9,856 bases of DNA from Gammaproteobacteria bacterium (GCA_024206355.1 JAAGZM010000780.1:1-9856), one strand, 5' to 3'. Shown: positions 1 through 8,151, counted from the first letter of the stretch. The notes: generated from the sequence alone by a model not told the origin. Made by a program: numbers and translations.

Positions 1-1646
1 CTTATGATGAAATCGACGAGCAGTTTGTAGAGGCTCGTGCTTCACAGTTTCAAAATCAGGTGTCACGACGCCTGTCAGGTGCTTTGAATGAAGATGAATT
101 TCGTCCTCTGCGTTTAATGAATGGTCTTTATTTAGAAATGCATGCCTATATGTTGCGAGTCGCTATTCCTTATGGTGCGCTTTCATCAAAACAGTTTCAT
201 GCTTTAGCTGATGTTGCGGAGAAATATGATCGTGGTTATGGCCATTTCACCACACGACAAAATATCCAGTTTAATTGGCTTAATTTGGAGCAGGTACCGG
301 AAATATTACAAGATCTGGCTAGCGTTAATATGCATGCAATACAATCAAGCGGAAATTGCATACGAAATGTAACTGCCGATCCTCTTGCAGGAGCCGCTAA
401 AGGTGAAATAGCTGATCCACGTCCGACAGCTGAACTGATACGTCAATGGTCTAGTTTACATCCTGAGTTCTCATTTCTTCCTAGAAAGTTCAAAATTGCT
501 GTCTCAGGAGCAAATGATGATCGAGCAGCAATTCGCGTACATGATATTGGTATACAACTTATTGAAAACGAAAAGGCTGAGCTAGGTTACAAGCTTTTTG
601 TCGGAGGAGGTCTTGGTCGTACGCCAATGGTGGGAGTTACCCTTCGTGAATACTTACCTCAAGATGAGCTTCTAGCCTATCTTGAATCTACTTTACGAAT
701 TTATAATCTTCATGGTTCACGTGATAATAAATATAAAGCGCGTATTAAGATCCTTACACGTGAGTTGGGTGTTGATGAATTGCGTAGACAAATTGAAGTA
801 GAGTTTCAGAAAAATATAGAACAGTCACCAAAGACAACTTTATCTTTGAGAAAGATTGAACAGCAATTTGTAACACCACTATTCGAAAAGTTACCAAATA
901 GCTCTTCTGCATTTAAAACATTTTTTAAAACCAATCGATTATTTGCACGTTGGGTTGATAATAACGTTTCAGAACACAGGATTGATGGATATGCGATAGC
1001 CAATATTTCATTAAAACCTATCGGTGGAACACCAGGTGATCTGACATCCAAAAATATGCATGCTTTAGCTGATTTGGCAGAGCGTTTTAGTTTGGGTGAA
1101 ATACGTATTACTCAAAACCAAAATATTGTGCTACCTCATGTAAAAATAGAAGAACTCGAGGAATTATGGAATGGTTTAAAACTCTGTGGATTGGCTGAGT
1201 CTAACAAAAATCTAATCACTGATATCGTTTCTTGTCCCGGTATGGATTATTGTTCGCTTGCCACCGCTCGGTCAATTCCCATTGCGCAGCAACTTTCAAC
1301 TAGATTTGCTGAATATGATTTACAACAATCAATTGGTCCAATTTCGGTAAAAATATCAGGTTGTATCAATGCATGTGGCCACCATCATATCGGACAGATT
1401 GGTGTTCTTGGACTGGAAAAGAATGGCAAAGAATATTACCAGTTGGTACTAGGCGGAGATGGCGGTAGTAAGGCAGCAATCGGAGTAGTTATAGGTCCTG
1501 GATTTTCAAAGAATAACATTGTAGATGCTATTGCAAGAGTGGTTAACAAATACCTCGAACAGCGTTTTGAAAATGAAATATTTATAGACACTTATCATAG
1601 AATTGGAAAAATTCCTTTCAAGGAGGCGCTTTATGAAACTGATTGA
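1..1646 (+). CDS. cysI: Siroheme [4Fe-4S] sulfite reductase hemoprotein (nitrite/sulfite reductase family), 5' end outside window
   Basis: Assimilatory sulfite reductase, which carries out the six-electron reduction of sulfite to sulfide in the cytoplasm. The frame is open from position 3, and the codons before the GTG at 60 still read like the family N-terminus (YDEIDEQFVEARASQF). The real start is therefore probably only a few codons upstream of the window, and GTG 60 is not it. The first half has the ferredoxin-like and siroheme half-domain signatures, including RPLRLMNGLY, GYGHFTTRQNIQ and SGNCIRN. The second half carries the cofactor cysteines: C-x5-C in SCPGMDYC (codons at 1233 and 1251) and C-x3-C in GCINACG (codons at 1362 and 1374), which bind the 4Fe-4S cluster and siroheme. 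The visible part is about 547 residues, close to full family length. No cysJ flavoprotein lies in the window, so the electron donor is unknown. A nitrite reductase of the same family is the alternative, but the cys operon context favours sulfite. Confidence 0.93.
   Translation, partial: YDEIDEQFVEARASQFQNQVSRRLSGALNEDEFRPLRLMNGLYLEMHAYMLRVAIPYGALSSKQFHALADVAEKYDRGYGHFTTRQNIQFNWLNLEQVPEILQDLASVNMHAIQSSGNCIRNVTADPLAGAAKGEIADPRPTAELIRQWSSLHPEFSFLPRKFKIAVSGANDDRAAIRVHDIGIQLIENEKAELGYKLFVGGGLGRTPMVGVTLREYLPQDELLAYLESTLRIYNLHGSRDNKYKARIKILTRELGVDELRRQIEVEFQKNIEQSPKTTLSLRKIEQQFVTPLFEKLPNSSSAFKTFFKTNRLFARWVDNNVSEHRIDGYAIANISLKPIGGTPGDLTSKNMHALADLAERFSLGEIRITQNQNIVLPHVKIEELEELWNGLKLCGLAESNKNLITDIVSCPGMDYCSLATARSIPIAQQLSTRFAEYDLQQSIGPISVKISGCINACGHHHIGQIGVLGLEKNGKEYYQLVLGGDGGSKAAIGVVIGPGFSKNNIVDAIARVVNKYLEQRFENEIFIDTYHRIGKIPFKEALYETD
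1620..1626 (+). promoter_or_regulatory. Shine-Dalgarno site for the DUF934-cysH gene
   Basis: AAGGAGG lies six bases before ATG 1633, inside the last codons of cysI. It is the best ribosome binding site in the operon and fixes the start of the fused gene. It implies translation coupled to the end of cysI. Confidence 0.85.
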
Positions 1647-2814
1647 AAATGGGGTAATAACTACCCTTGACTGGTTCAATGAAAGCAATCACTCAATAAT
1701 ACCATTGGATGATTATTTGGCTAATCCTATGTCAGCAAATAAGGTCATGATAGACAATGATACAAATCTTGTTGATTTAGAACGGCACATTGAAAACCTC
1801 TCCTTAATCGTAATTAATTTCAATTCTTTTACCGATGGAAGAGGATTTTCATTAGCTTATCGTTTACGTCAGTCTTTGGGGTATACAAAGAAATTATGGG
1901 GATCTGGCAATCTCATACCAGATCAATATGCAATGGCTGTTCAGTGTGGCATTGACAGTATCTTAGTTGATGAACAGCAATTGAAGCGCCAACCGATTAA
2001 ACAATGGCAAGAAGCACTCATAGGTACGCCTATTCCTTACCATTCTCAAAAAGCGTTAAAGTCAAATTGTACGATTAACGAAAGTACTATTAACTATCTT
2101 AATGTGGAGTATAAAAACATACCTACAGAATCTTTGCTAGAGATTATTTTAAACAATGAAGAAATGGGTAAAATAGCTGTGGTGTCTTCATTTGGATCAG
2201 AGTCAGCAGTATTACTGCATATGTTAGCTAAGTTTTCGCCAGATACTGATGTATTATTTCTTGATACAGGCAAACTTTTCCATGAAACGCTGGAATATCA
2301 ACAACGGCTTACTGCTGCTTTGAAACTAACCAATGTCAAAATAATAAGACCTTCTGAAACTTCACTGAATAAAAATGACCAGCATGGCTATTTGAATATA
2401 CAAGATAGTAATTCCTGCTGTGAATTAAGGAAAGTTATACCCTTGCAAACTGCTCTTGCAGGATATGATACTTGGATAAGTGGTCGAAAATTATATCAAA
2501 GTGAAGGACGCTCATCTTTACAAATGTTTGAACGCTCAGGAAGCCAAATTAAGATCAATCCATTAGCAAACTGGCGACAAGATGAACTTGCAGATTATAT
2601 AGAACAACATAATTTGCCTAAACACCCACTTGTTGCAAAAGGTTATACCAGCATTGGTTGTGCACCTTGCACAACACCAGTTATCGCTGGCGAAAATCCG
2701 CGAGGTGGTCGATGGAGAGGACAGGGCAAATCGGAATGTGGTATACATTTTAATAATAACAAGGTAATTAATAAAAAAGCTCAGACTAACCCAATTATTA
2801 TCAAACAAATGTAA
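1633..2814 (+). CDS. cysH: Fused DUF934 domain - APS reductase (CysH)
   Basis: Predicted thioredoxin-dependent reductase of adenylyl sulfate to sulfite, 393 residues. The start is taken as ATG 1633 because a strong AAGGAGG lies just upstream (1620-1626); the frame also offers an earlier ATG at 1603 without such a site. The gene overlaps the end of cysI by 14 bases. Residues about 1-140 are a DUF934 domain, recognised by FTDGRG (66-71), the following RLRQSLGY and the DQYAMAVQCGID stretch. After a linker, residues about 155-375 form a PAPS/APS reductase: nucleotide-binding SSFGSESAVLLH (185-196), CC at 262-263, CAPC at 343-346 and the catalytic ECGIH (Cys369). The CC...CxxC pattern is known to bind a 4Fe-4S cluster and marks APS rather than PAPS reductases. 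DUF934 is usually a separate small gene beside cysI and cysH and its role is unproven; here both domains share one continuous frame. Confidence 0.92.
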   Translation: MKLIENGVITTLDWFNESNHSIIPLDDYLANPMSANKVMIDNDTNLVDLERHIENLSLIVINFNSFTDGRGFSLAYRLRQSLGYTKKLWGSGNLIPDQYAMAVQCGIDSILVDEQQLKRQPIKQWQEALIGTPIPYHSQKALKSNCTINESTINYLNVEYKNIPTESLLEIILNNEEMGKIAVVSSFGSESAVLLHMLAKFSPDTDVLFLDTGKLFHETLEYQQRLTAALKLTNVKIIRPSETSLNKNDQHGYLNIQDSNSCCELRKVIPLQTALAGYDTWISGRKLYQSEGRSSLQMFERSGSQIKINPLANWRQDELADYIEQHNLPKHPLVAKGYTSIGCAPCTTPVIAGENPRGGRWRGQGKSECGIHFNNNKVINKKAQTNPIIIKQM

Positions 2815-2826
2815 ATTCGGAAAAAA

Positions 2827-3729
2827 ATGGACAGTTATAATTTATCGTATTTAAAACAGTTGGAAGCTGAAAGCATCCATATAATTCGTGAAGTTGCCGC
2901 GGATTTTAATAATCCTGTCATGCTTTATTCTGTAGGCAAGGATTCATCAGTCATGTTGCATTTGGCTCAAAAGGCTTTTGCTCCAGGTAAAATTCCATTT
3001 CCCTTGTTGCATGTTGATACACAATGGAAATTTAAGGAGATGTATAAGTTTAGAACTTTGATAGCAGAAAAGTATGATGTAGATATCAAAGTGTGGATCA
3101 ATCCAGAGGGTAAGGATCAAATCAGCCCTTTCACACACGGTTCTGAAAAGCATACTCAGATAATGAAGACAGATGGGTTAAAGCAGGCTCTTGATCATTA
3201 CAAATTCGATGCAGCATTTGGTGGTGCACGGCGTGACGAGGAAAAGAGTCGGGCAAAAGAAAGAGTTTACAGCTTTCGTAATGAATTCCATCAATGGGAT
3301 CCTAAAAATCAACGACCAGAGCTTTGGAATCTCTACAACGCCAAGATCAACAAAGGTGAATCAATCCGTGTATTTCCTCTTTCGAATTGGACAGAGCTCG
3401 ATATCTGGCTTTATCTGTTACGTGAAGATATCCCAATTGTGCCATTGTATTTTGCCGCTGAGCACCCTGTTGTAGTACGCGATGGTGCATTGATAATGAT
3501 AGATGATGATCGTATGCCATTAAAGGAAGGTGAATCTGTAATGATGAAGAAAGTTCGTTTCCGCACCCTTGGTTGTTATCCATTGACAGGTGCCGTTGAA
3601 TCGAATGCAGAGACAGTAGAAGATATCGTACAGGAAATGTTGCTTACAACAACCTCAGAGCGGCAAGGTAGAGTTATTGATGAAGATAATTCTTCTATGG
3701 AAGACAAGAAAAAGGATGGGTATTTTTAA
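2827..3729 (+). CDS. cysD: Sulfate adenylyltransferase subunit 2 (ATP sulfurylase small subunit)
   Basis: Catalytic subunit of the bacterial ATP sulfurylase. It forms adenylyl sulfate (APS) and pyrophosphate from ATP and sulfate, and in the known enzyme the reaction is driven by GTP hydrolysis in its CysN partner. The 300 residues match the usual family length of about 300. Visible motifs are the PP-loop YSVGKDSS (residues 34-41), the conserved GGARRDEEKSRAKER (132-146), VFPLSNWTELDIW, RFRTLGCYPLTGAVES and the typical DGYF ending. It begins 12 bases after cysH with only a weak GGA before the ATG, and its TAA shares one base with the ATG of cysNC (TAATG). Both features point to co-transcription and coupled translation with its neighbours. 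Confidence 0.96.
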   Translation: MDSYNLSYLKQLEAESIHIIREVAADFNNPVMLYSVGKDSSVMLHLAQKAFAPGKIPFPLLHVDTQWKFKEMYKFRTLIAEKYDVDIKVWINPEGKDQISPFTHGSEKHTQIMKTDGLKQALDHYKFDAAFGGARRDEEKSRAKERVYSFRNEFHQWDPKNQRPELWNLYNAKINKGESIRVFPLSNWTELDIWLYLLREDIPIVPLYFAAEHPVVVRDGALIMIDDDRMPLKEGESVMMKKVRFRTLGCYPLTGAVESNAETVEDIVQEMLLTTTSERQGRVIDEDNSSMEDKKKDGYF

Positions 3730-5699
3730 TGAATAACAGTACTTATAAAATTCAAGAAGAAGATTTTATTCGTGAAAATATTACGGCATATCTGAATCGG
3801 CATGAGACCAAGGATATGCTGCGTATCCTCACCTGCGGTTCGGTAGATGATGGCAAATCGACACTGATAGGCCGTCTGTTGTATGACAGCCATATGATTT
3901 ATGAGGATCAATTGGAAAAAATTACAAAGGATTCTAAAGTCTATGGCACAACAGATGAAGACTTTGATCCAGCATTACTTACTGATGGTTTGAAAGCAGA
4001 ACGTGAGCAAGGAATCACGATAGATGTAGCTTATCGTTACTTTTCAACAGACAAACGTAAATTCATTATTGCAGACTGTCCGGGACATGAGCAATACACA
4101 CGAAATATGGCTACTGGAGCATCGACCTGTAATTTGGCAACCATATTGATAGATGCACGTTATGGAGTAATTACCCAAACAAGGAGACACAGCTTTATAT
4201 GTTCATTGTTAGGAATAAAACACATTGTTGTTGCAGTTAATAAAATGGATTTAGTTGACTGGTCAGAAGATAAATTCAATCAGATAGTACAAGATTATAA
4301 TGCCTTTGTAAGTCGGCTTGGTTTTTCTGATATCCATTTTATTCCAATGTCGGCACTTAAAGGTGACAATGTTGTTGAGCATGGTGAAAACCTTTACTGG
4401 TATGACGGGCCGACATTTCTTCACCACCTTGAAAACGTAAATATTTCTACAGATCGTAACCTCATCGATATGCGTTTACCGGTGCAGTATGTACTGCGTC
4501 AAAATCTAGATTTTAGAGGCTTTAGTGGAACTATGGCTTCAGGGGTGATCCATGTGGGAGATGAGGTAACCAGTTTACCTTCAAAGAAACAATCAAAGAT
4601 TAAAGAAATTTATGGAGCTGATGGGAAAATTGAACAAGCGTTTGCACCACAGGCTATCACTGTAACTCTGGAAGATGAAATTGATGTGTCACGTGGAAAC
4701 ATGCTGGTACCGGTAAATAATATACCTCACATAGGCAATGAGTTTGAAGCTATGTTGATTTGGATGCATGAAGACCCAGCTCAGTCAGGTAAGAGTTATT
4801 TGGCTAAACACACATCAAGTATGATCCCTTGCGTACTCTCTGACATTCGTTATAAAGTCGATGTTAACACTATGAGTCGAGATAAGAATGACTCTGAGCA
4901 AACTGAAACAGTATATTCTCTGGAGTTAAATGAAATCGGGCGTTGCCATATAACATTACATAGACCGATAGCTTTTGATCCCTATGAAAAGAACCATTCA
5001 ACAGGTGCATTTATTATAGTCGACCGCTTGAGTAATGTGACAGTTGGTGCAGGTATGATTGTCGACAGAATTGTTTCAAAGCCCGAGCATTTAAAAACAC
5101 CTGTTAGTCAGAATATTGTTAAAAGTGAAAGTCTGGTGAGTGCAGAAGATCGTCAGATTTTGCTCAATCAGAAGGGAGCAACTATATGGCTGACCGGTTT
5201 CAGTGGTTCTGGGAAATCAACCATTGCCTTGCAGCTAGAAAAAGAGTTAATAAAGCAAGGTCAACTCTGCTATATCCTCGATGGTGATAATGTTCGTCAT
5301 GGATTGAATCGTGACCTTGGCTTTTCAATGGAGGATCGCAAGGAAAATATTCGTCGAATTGCTGAAGTTGCTGCACTAATGAATGATGCTGGAATGATAG
5401 TTATTTCGTCATTTATATCTCCCTATCTTTCTGATCGTGCTGAGGCACGAAAAGTCATTGGTGAAGAAGCATTTATTGAAGTTTATGTTGATGCTACGAT
5501 TGAGACGTGTGAGCAAAGGGACCCTAAAGGCCTTTACAAAAAAGCAAGAGCTGGTGAGATTTTACAATTTACAGGTATCAGTGACCCTTATGAAAAACCT
5601 GAAGCTTCAGAGATAACAATCAATACTGAATGTATCGAACCAGATGCCGCGGCATTGTTAATTATTGATAACCTAGTATCACAAGAATTTATTAGGTAG
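3729..5699 (+). CDS. cysNC: Bifunctional sulfate adenylyltransferase GTPase subunit / APS kinase (CysN-CysC fusion)
   Basis: A 656-residue fusion. The N-terminal part (about 1-470) is the CysN GTPase, related to EF-Tu/EF-1alpha, which drives APS synthesis by CysD. It has the P-loop GSVDDGKS (37-44), switch REQGITIDV, DCPGH (116-120), NKMD (171-174) and SALKGD (208-213), followed by beta-barrel domains. The C-terminal part (about 480-656) is APS kinase, which phosphorylates APS to PAPS. Its P-loop is GFSGSGKS (490-497), followed by DGDNVRHGLNRDLGFS, the conserved SFISPY (Ser564) and FTGISDPYE. Both halves keep their key residues, so both activities are likely. An AAGGA at 3712-3716 within the end of cysD is the likely ribosome site. 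CysN and CysC are separate in E. coli, but NodQ-like fusions are well known in other proteobacteria. This is the last plus-strand gene of the operon. Confidence 0.96.
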   Translation: MNNSTYKIQEEDFIRENITAYLNRHETKDMLRILTCGSVDDGKSTLIGRLLYDSHMIYEDQLEKITKDSKVYGTTDEDFDPALLTDGLKAEREQGITIDVAYRYFSTDKRKFIIADCPGHEQYTRNMATGASTCNLATILIDARYGVITQTRRHSFICSLLGIKHIVVAVNKMDLVDWSEDKFNQIVQDYNAFVSRLGFSDIHFIPMSALKGDNVVEHGENLYWYDGPTFLHHLENVNISTDRNLIDMRLPVQYVLRQNLDFRGFSGTMASGVIHVGDEVTSLPSKKQSKIKEIYGADGKIEQAFAPQAITVTLEDEIDVSRGNMLVPVNNIPHIGNEFEAMLIWMHEDPAQSGKSYLAKHTSSMIPCVLSDIRYKVDVNTMSRDKNDSEQTETVYSLELNEIGRCHITLHRPIAFDPYEKNHSTGAFIIVDRLSNVTVGAGMIVDRIVSKPEHLKTPVSQNIVKSESLVSAEDRQILLNQKGATIWLTGFSGSGKSTIALQLEKELIKQGQLCYILDGDNVRHGLNRDLGFSMEDRKENIRRIAEVAALMNDAGMIVISSFISPYLSDRAEARKVIGEEAFIEVYVDATIETCEQRDPKGLYKKARAGEILQFTGISDPYEKPEASEITINTECIEPDAAALLIIDNLVSQEFIR

Positions 5700-5826
5700 A
5701 TTTCAAAACCTTCTATCAATAAGCTAAGTGCCCCTCGCAAATAATCTTACATATCAGCAATTTGATTAAAATTATTAAGATAGCGCTATGATGATCTCTT
5801 AAAATAAGAATGCAAGCAATAAATCA

Positions 5827-5851
5827 TGCATTTTTAAAGATCACGGGTATA
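5827..5851 (+). repeat. Inverted repeat, left copy (25 bases, partner at 9094-9118)
   Basis: The segment starts TGCATTT and ends ATCACGGGTATA. On the opposite strand, 9118-9094 starts TGCATTT and also ends ATCACGGGTATA. Over 25 ungapped positions 21 agree; the four mismatches are all in the middle. It lies in the 177-base gap between two convergent genes. Flanking bases are not alike and I see no target-site duplication. It may be a dispersed genomic repeat or the end of a small mobile element. Confidence 0.6.
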
Positions 5852-5859
5852 TAACCCGT
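5843..5859. terminator. Hairpin between convergent genes, possible bidirectional terminator
   Basis: ACGGGT and ACCCGT form a perfect six-base stem around an ATATA loop, overlapping the left repeat copy. It lies about 145 bases past the cysNC stop and 18 bases past the stop of the convergent receptor gene. The following T-tracts are poor on both strands, so intrinsic termination is only a guess from position and shape. Confidence 0.35.
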
Positions 5860-5876
5860 TTGCCCTGCATTACCTT

Positions 5877-7715
5877 CTACCAAAGATAACTGGCGCTTAA
5901 GCTGATCTGTCGACCTACAGCTGGCGTACCTGGAAATTGTTGATAGTCACTGTCAGTAAGATTATCTACAGTGAGTGCAAATCCAAGTCCTTTGCCATTT
6001 AAAGGCTCCCATGCGAGGTTCGCAGACACCACGAGTGCGTCATTAGAACTAGTACGTAATGGATTATCTTCCTGAACACGAAACTCATGATCGAGACGAA
6101 GGTGCAGCTTTTCAGTTATGTGATAGTGTAGAGCCAGAGTAACACGATGACGAGCAAAGTTTAACGCGTAAAAGCTTGCATCGATGTCTGCAGTGCTGTA
6201 GTTAGAATCCTTGTTTAGGTAGGTATATCCGAAAATAAGATCTACCAAATTCCAATGGTGTTTGTAAATTGATTCCAACCCAGTAACATCTAAGTCCACA
6301 GAATTTGCCTGTCGTGAGAAGGGTACAGCACTCGTAAATGTCCAATCGATTAAATCATTATCTTTACGGTAGAAAAAGGTAAGTTGACCGTTCCAGGTTG
6401 AAGTATGATTACCTAGTGTTAGCGATACTTGCTTAGAACGCTCGCGACCAAGATCAGCATTGCCACCAAATAACCCTGTTGGTCGTGATTTAAGCGCAGT
6501 GTAGCCGGGTAACTGTGAAGAACTGGCGTACTCGAGAGTAAGAAAACGGTTACCACTGGCATCGATTTTGCTCAAGGTAATACCAAGTACTGGCGATACA
6601 TAGCTTCCATCCTCACTAGACCAATCGATATTGGCTCCAAAACGCAATAGGATGTTACGTTTACCAGGCTCTCTTAATTCGATTGATGGCACAAAACTAA
6701 AGGAACCATATTTGCGTGAGTTAAAATTTCCTTCAGTGAGATCAGTCGAGTTAACGAGTTCATCGGCCGTAACCTGCCCCGCATAATGCCAGTCGAGCAG
6801 GTGACTATTATGCTGGCCCTGAAAACCAATACCAAATACACGTGTTTCATGATCGAAAGCTCCGAGAGTGTTTGCCTCCTGAGTTGTCCTGTCAAAATCG
6901 TAGTTATCCTCGAGGTACCGGTAGAAACCACCTACTTCCCAAAAACCTCCGTTTGTATCAACATGGTGATTAGCTAGTAGGAGTGTTGTCTTAGTATGAT
7001 CAGTCTCAGCGAGCGAAGCAAAACCAGTATAAGCACCGGGCCAACCATAGAACTTATCCTGATAGCCGATAAATAGATCTGACTGTGTATCCACATCATT
7101 GTATTGTAGTTGAACGTTGTAACGCTCGAATTCATGATCTCCATTTGGTATCGTACCGTCACTTTCGGATCGTGCAAGCGATAATGTTAGGCCCCATGAG
7201 TTATTCACTACATTGGCAAGATCAAGTGACTGAAACTGCAGATCATCATTACCTGCGCCTACCTGTAACGTACCACCGTCAGTAATCTTAGCCGGTGAAT
7301 ATGCAATAGTTGTGACATTAGAATTGAATCCTGCAAGTGTATTGTCAATGCCCAATAGAATATCAGGGCTAGATAACAAAGTAGGGGCGATCGGTAATTC
7401 TGCAGCATAATGACCTGTTTGCGGATCCATGATTGTAACAGCACCAATTTTGAAGCCCGTGTTCTCGAACAAACTGCCGCGTACGGTCACATCAGCCTGT
7501 CCTTCTGGCAATCCGCGTGAATGTAATTCCGTTGCTGGATCGAAGCGTAATTCTGTCACCGGCGAAGCGTAGGTTCCAGCAGGTCTTTCATTTGCAACGC
7601 GAGCCTCAATCACTATTATTTTGATGCTCTCCTCGTTTTCATCGTCAGTGTTTTCTGATGCAAATCCAATTGAACACATACCCACAAAAGTGAGCAATAC
7701 CTTTCTCAATATCAT
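5877..7715 (-). CDS. TonB-dependent outer-membrane receptor, substrate unknown
   Basis: A 612-residue TonB-dependent receptor for energised uptake across the outer membrane. The N-terminus is a signal peptide (basic RK, then a hydrophobic run, likely cut after residue 19 at GFA/SE). An acidic stretch follows, then a TonB-box-like IKIIVIEAR (31-39). The plug domain includes ADVTVRGSLFENTGFKIGA and MDPQTGHYAAELPIAP (about 74-111). The rest alternates polar and hydrophobic strands as in a 22-strand barrel, includes YQDKFYGWPGAYTGF, and ends in an aromatic residue (ASYLW), the usual barrel sorting signal. The length suits small-ligand receptors such as the BtuB class, but no ligand can be assigned. 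A GAGAAG lies shortly before the ATG. It points toward the cys operon and shares a strand with cysM; a sulfur-related substrate is only an inference. Base composition seems somewhat richer in GC than cysH. Confidence 0.88.
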   Translation of the reverse strand: MILRKVLLTFVGMCSIGFASENTDDENEESIKIIVIEARVANERPAGTYASPVTELRFDPATELHSRGLPEGQADVTVRGSLFENTGFKIGAVTIMDPQTGHYAAELPIAPTLLSSPDILLGIDNTLAGFNSNVTTIAYSPAKITDGGTLQVGAGNDDLQFQSLDLANVVNNSWGLTLSLARSESDGTIPNGDHEFERYNVQLQYNDVDTQSDLFIGYQDKFYGWPGAYTGFASLAETDHTKTTLLLANHHVDTNGGFWEVGGFYRYLEDNYDFDRTTQEANTLGAFDHETRVFGIGFQGQHNSHLLDWHYAGQVTADELVNSTDLTEGNFNSRKYGSFSFVPSIELREPGKRNILLRFGANIDWSSEDGSYVSPVLGITLSKIDASGNRFLTLEYASSSQLPGYTALKSRPTGLFGGNADLGRERSKQVSLTLGNHTSTWNGQLTFFYRKDNDLIDWTFTSAVPFSRQANSVDLDVTGLESIYKHHWNLVDLIFGYTYLNKDSNYSTADIDASFYALNFARHRVTLALHYHITEKLHLRLDHEFRVQEDNPLRTSSNDALVVSANLAWEPLNGKGLGFALTVDNLTDSDYQQFPGTPAVGRQISLSASYLW

Positions 7716-7853
7716 TGTTTTTACTTCTCTCTAAATTAACCTGATGGGATGGAAAAAATGCAATGTCATTATGGTATTGTAACCTATTGAAAATAGCGAT
7801 TTATTTTTGATCAGTATGTTAGCTGGATTATCGCCTATTGCTTGATCAAGTCT

Positions 7854-7964
7854 TCATTCAAAAGCTTCTAGAGATAGCTCACCATGGCTATAATTCATGG
7901 TGAGTTTATCAATAACTTTTTCACGCAACGATTCAATAGGCCTGTCTTTGTCGATTACTGCCAT
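7854..7964 (-). pseudogene. Truncated DUF1707/SHOCT-like domain protein, nonsense-interrupted
   Basis: The minus strand has an AAGGA site eight bases or so before an ATG at 7964-7962 and then 36 codons ending in TGA (7856-7854). The peptide includes PIESLREKVIDKL and MNYSHGELSLEAFE. It resembles the start of small proteobacterial proteins with an N-terminal DUF1707/SHOCT-like domain, where the usual continuation is FERRLDxA. Here the codon after FE is TGA and the next codons still read RLDQAIGDNPANIL in the same frame. One CGA-to-TGA change would therefore explain the break. After about 7810 the likeness fades and no downstream domain is found before the receptor gene. I see a remnant with a preserved start; a functional 36-residue peptide cannot be excluded. 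The family call rests on motif memory, not a search. Confidence 0.55.
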
Positions 7965-8119
7965 ATTATTTATCCTTACAATTATAGATTTTCATTATTT
8001 ACAATTTCACTGTCGCAATTTTCATACAAATAAAATAACCCTACTAAATCAACAAGTTATAAAATCAATCTATTTTTCTAAAACAACGAAGACAATCTTT
8101 TACTCAAAATTACTAAAAT

Positions 8120-8134
8120 TGATGAAAACCATCA
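8120..8134 (-). terminator. Weak hairpin downstream of cysM
   Basis: TGATG and CATCA form a five-base stem with a five-base loop, 18 bases past the cysM stop on the minus strand and followed by ATTTTA. The stem is short and AT-rich, so a terminator role is tentative. Confidence 0.2.
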
Positions 8135-8151
8135 TTAGTTAAATTCAATAG

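Larger units (their letters stand above)
7716..8151. other. 436-base stretch with no intact gene, between the receptor gene and cysM
   Basis: This holds the upstream region of the receptor, the broken DUF1707-like gene (7854-7964) and, from about 7965 to 8151, AT-rich DNA without recognisable coding content. Reading the minus strand, no cobalamin or other riboswitch-like structure is evident before the receptor. I could not settle on a promoter. A TATAAT lies shortly before the remnant's ribosome site but has no good -35 partner. Confidence 0.6.

Noticed and set aside
60..62. GTG as the start of cysI
   Set aside because: The upstream in-frame codons to the window edge still match the family N-terminus, so the gene simply begins outside the window.
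1603..1632. Earlier in-frame ATG for the DUF934-cysH gene
   Set aside because: It would add ten residues deep inside cysI without a ribosome site, while ATG 1633 has an AAGGAGG at ideal distance.
5809..5832. AATGCA / TGCATT inverted repeat as a terminator of cysNC
   Set aside because: A six-base AT-rich stem with a twelve-base loop is weak and common in DNA of this composition.
7716..7853. Cobalamin riboswitch upstream of the receptor, suggested by its BtuB-like length
   Set aside because: The leader is short and AT-rich and shows none of the conserved B12-box bases or long-range pairing expected.
7878..7904. Nine-base inverted repeat CTCACCATG / CATGGTGAG with a nine-base spacer, looking like an operator or terminator
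   Set aside because: It lies within the codons for LTMNYSHGEL of the DUF1707-like remnant, a conserved coding motif, so the symmetry is probably a by-product of coding sequence.
7897..8142. Plus-strand open frame of 81 codons
   Set aside because: It is antisense to the DUF1707-like remnant at its start, runs through AT-rich DNA, has no ribosome site and its residues (mostly Ile, Phe, Leu, Lys, Thr) look like translated low-complexity DNA.
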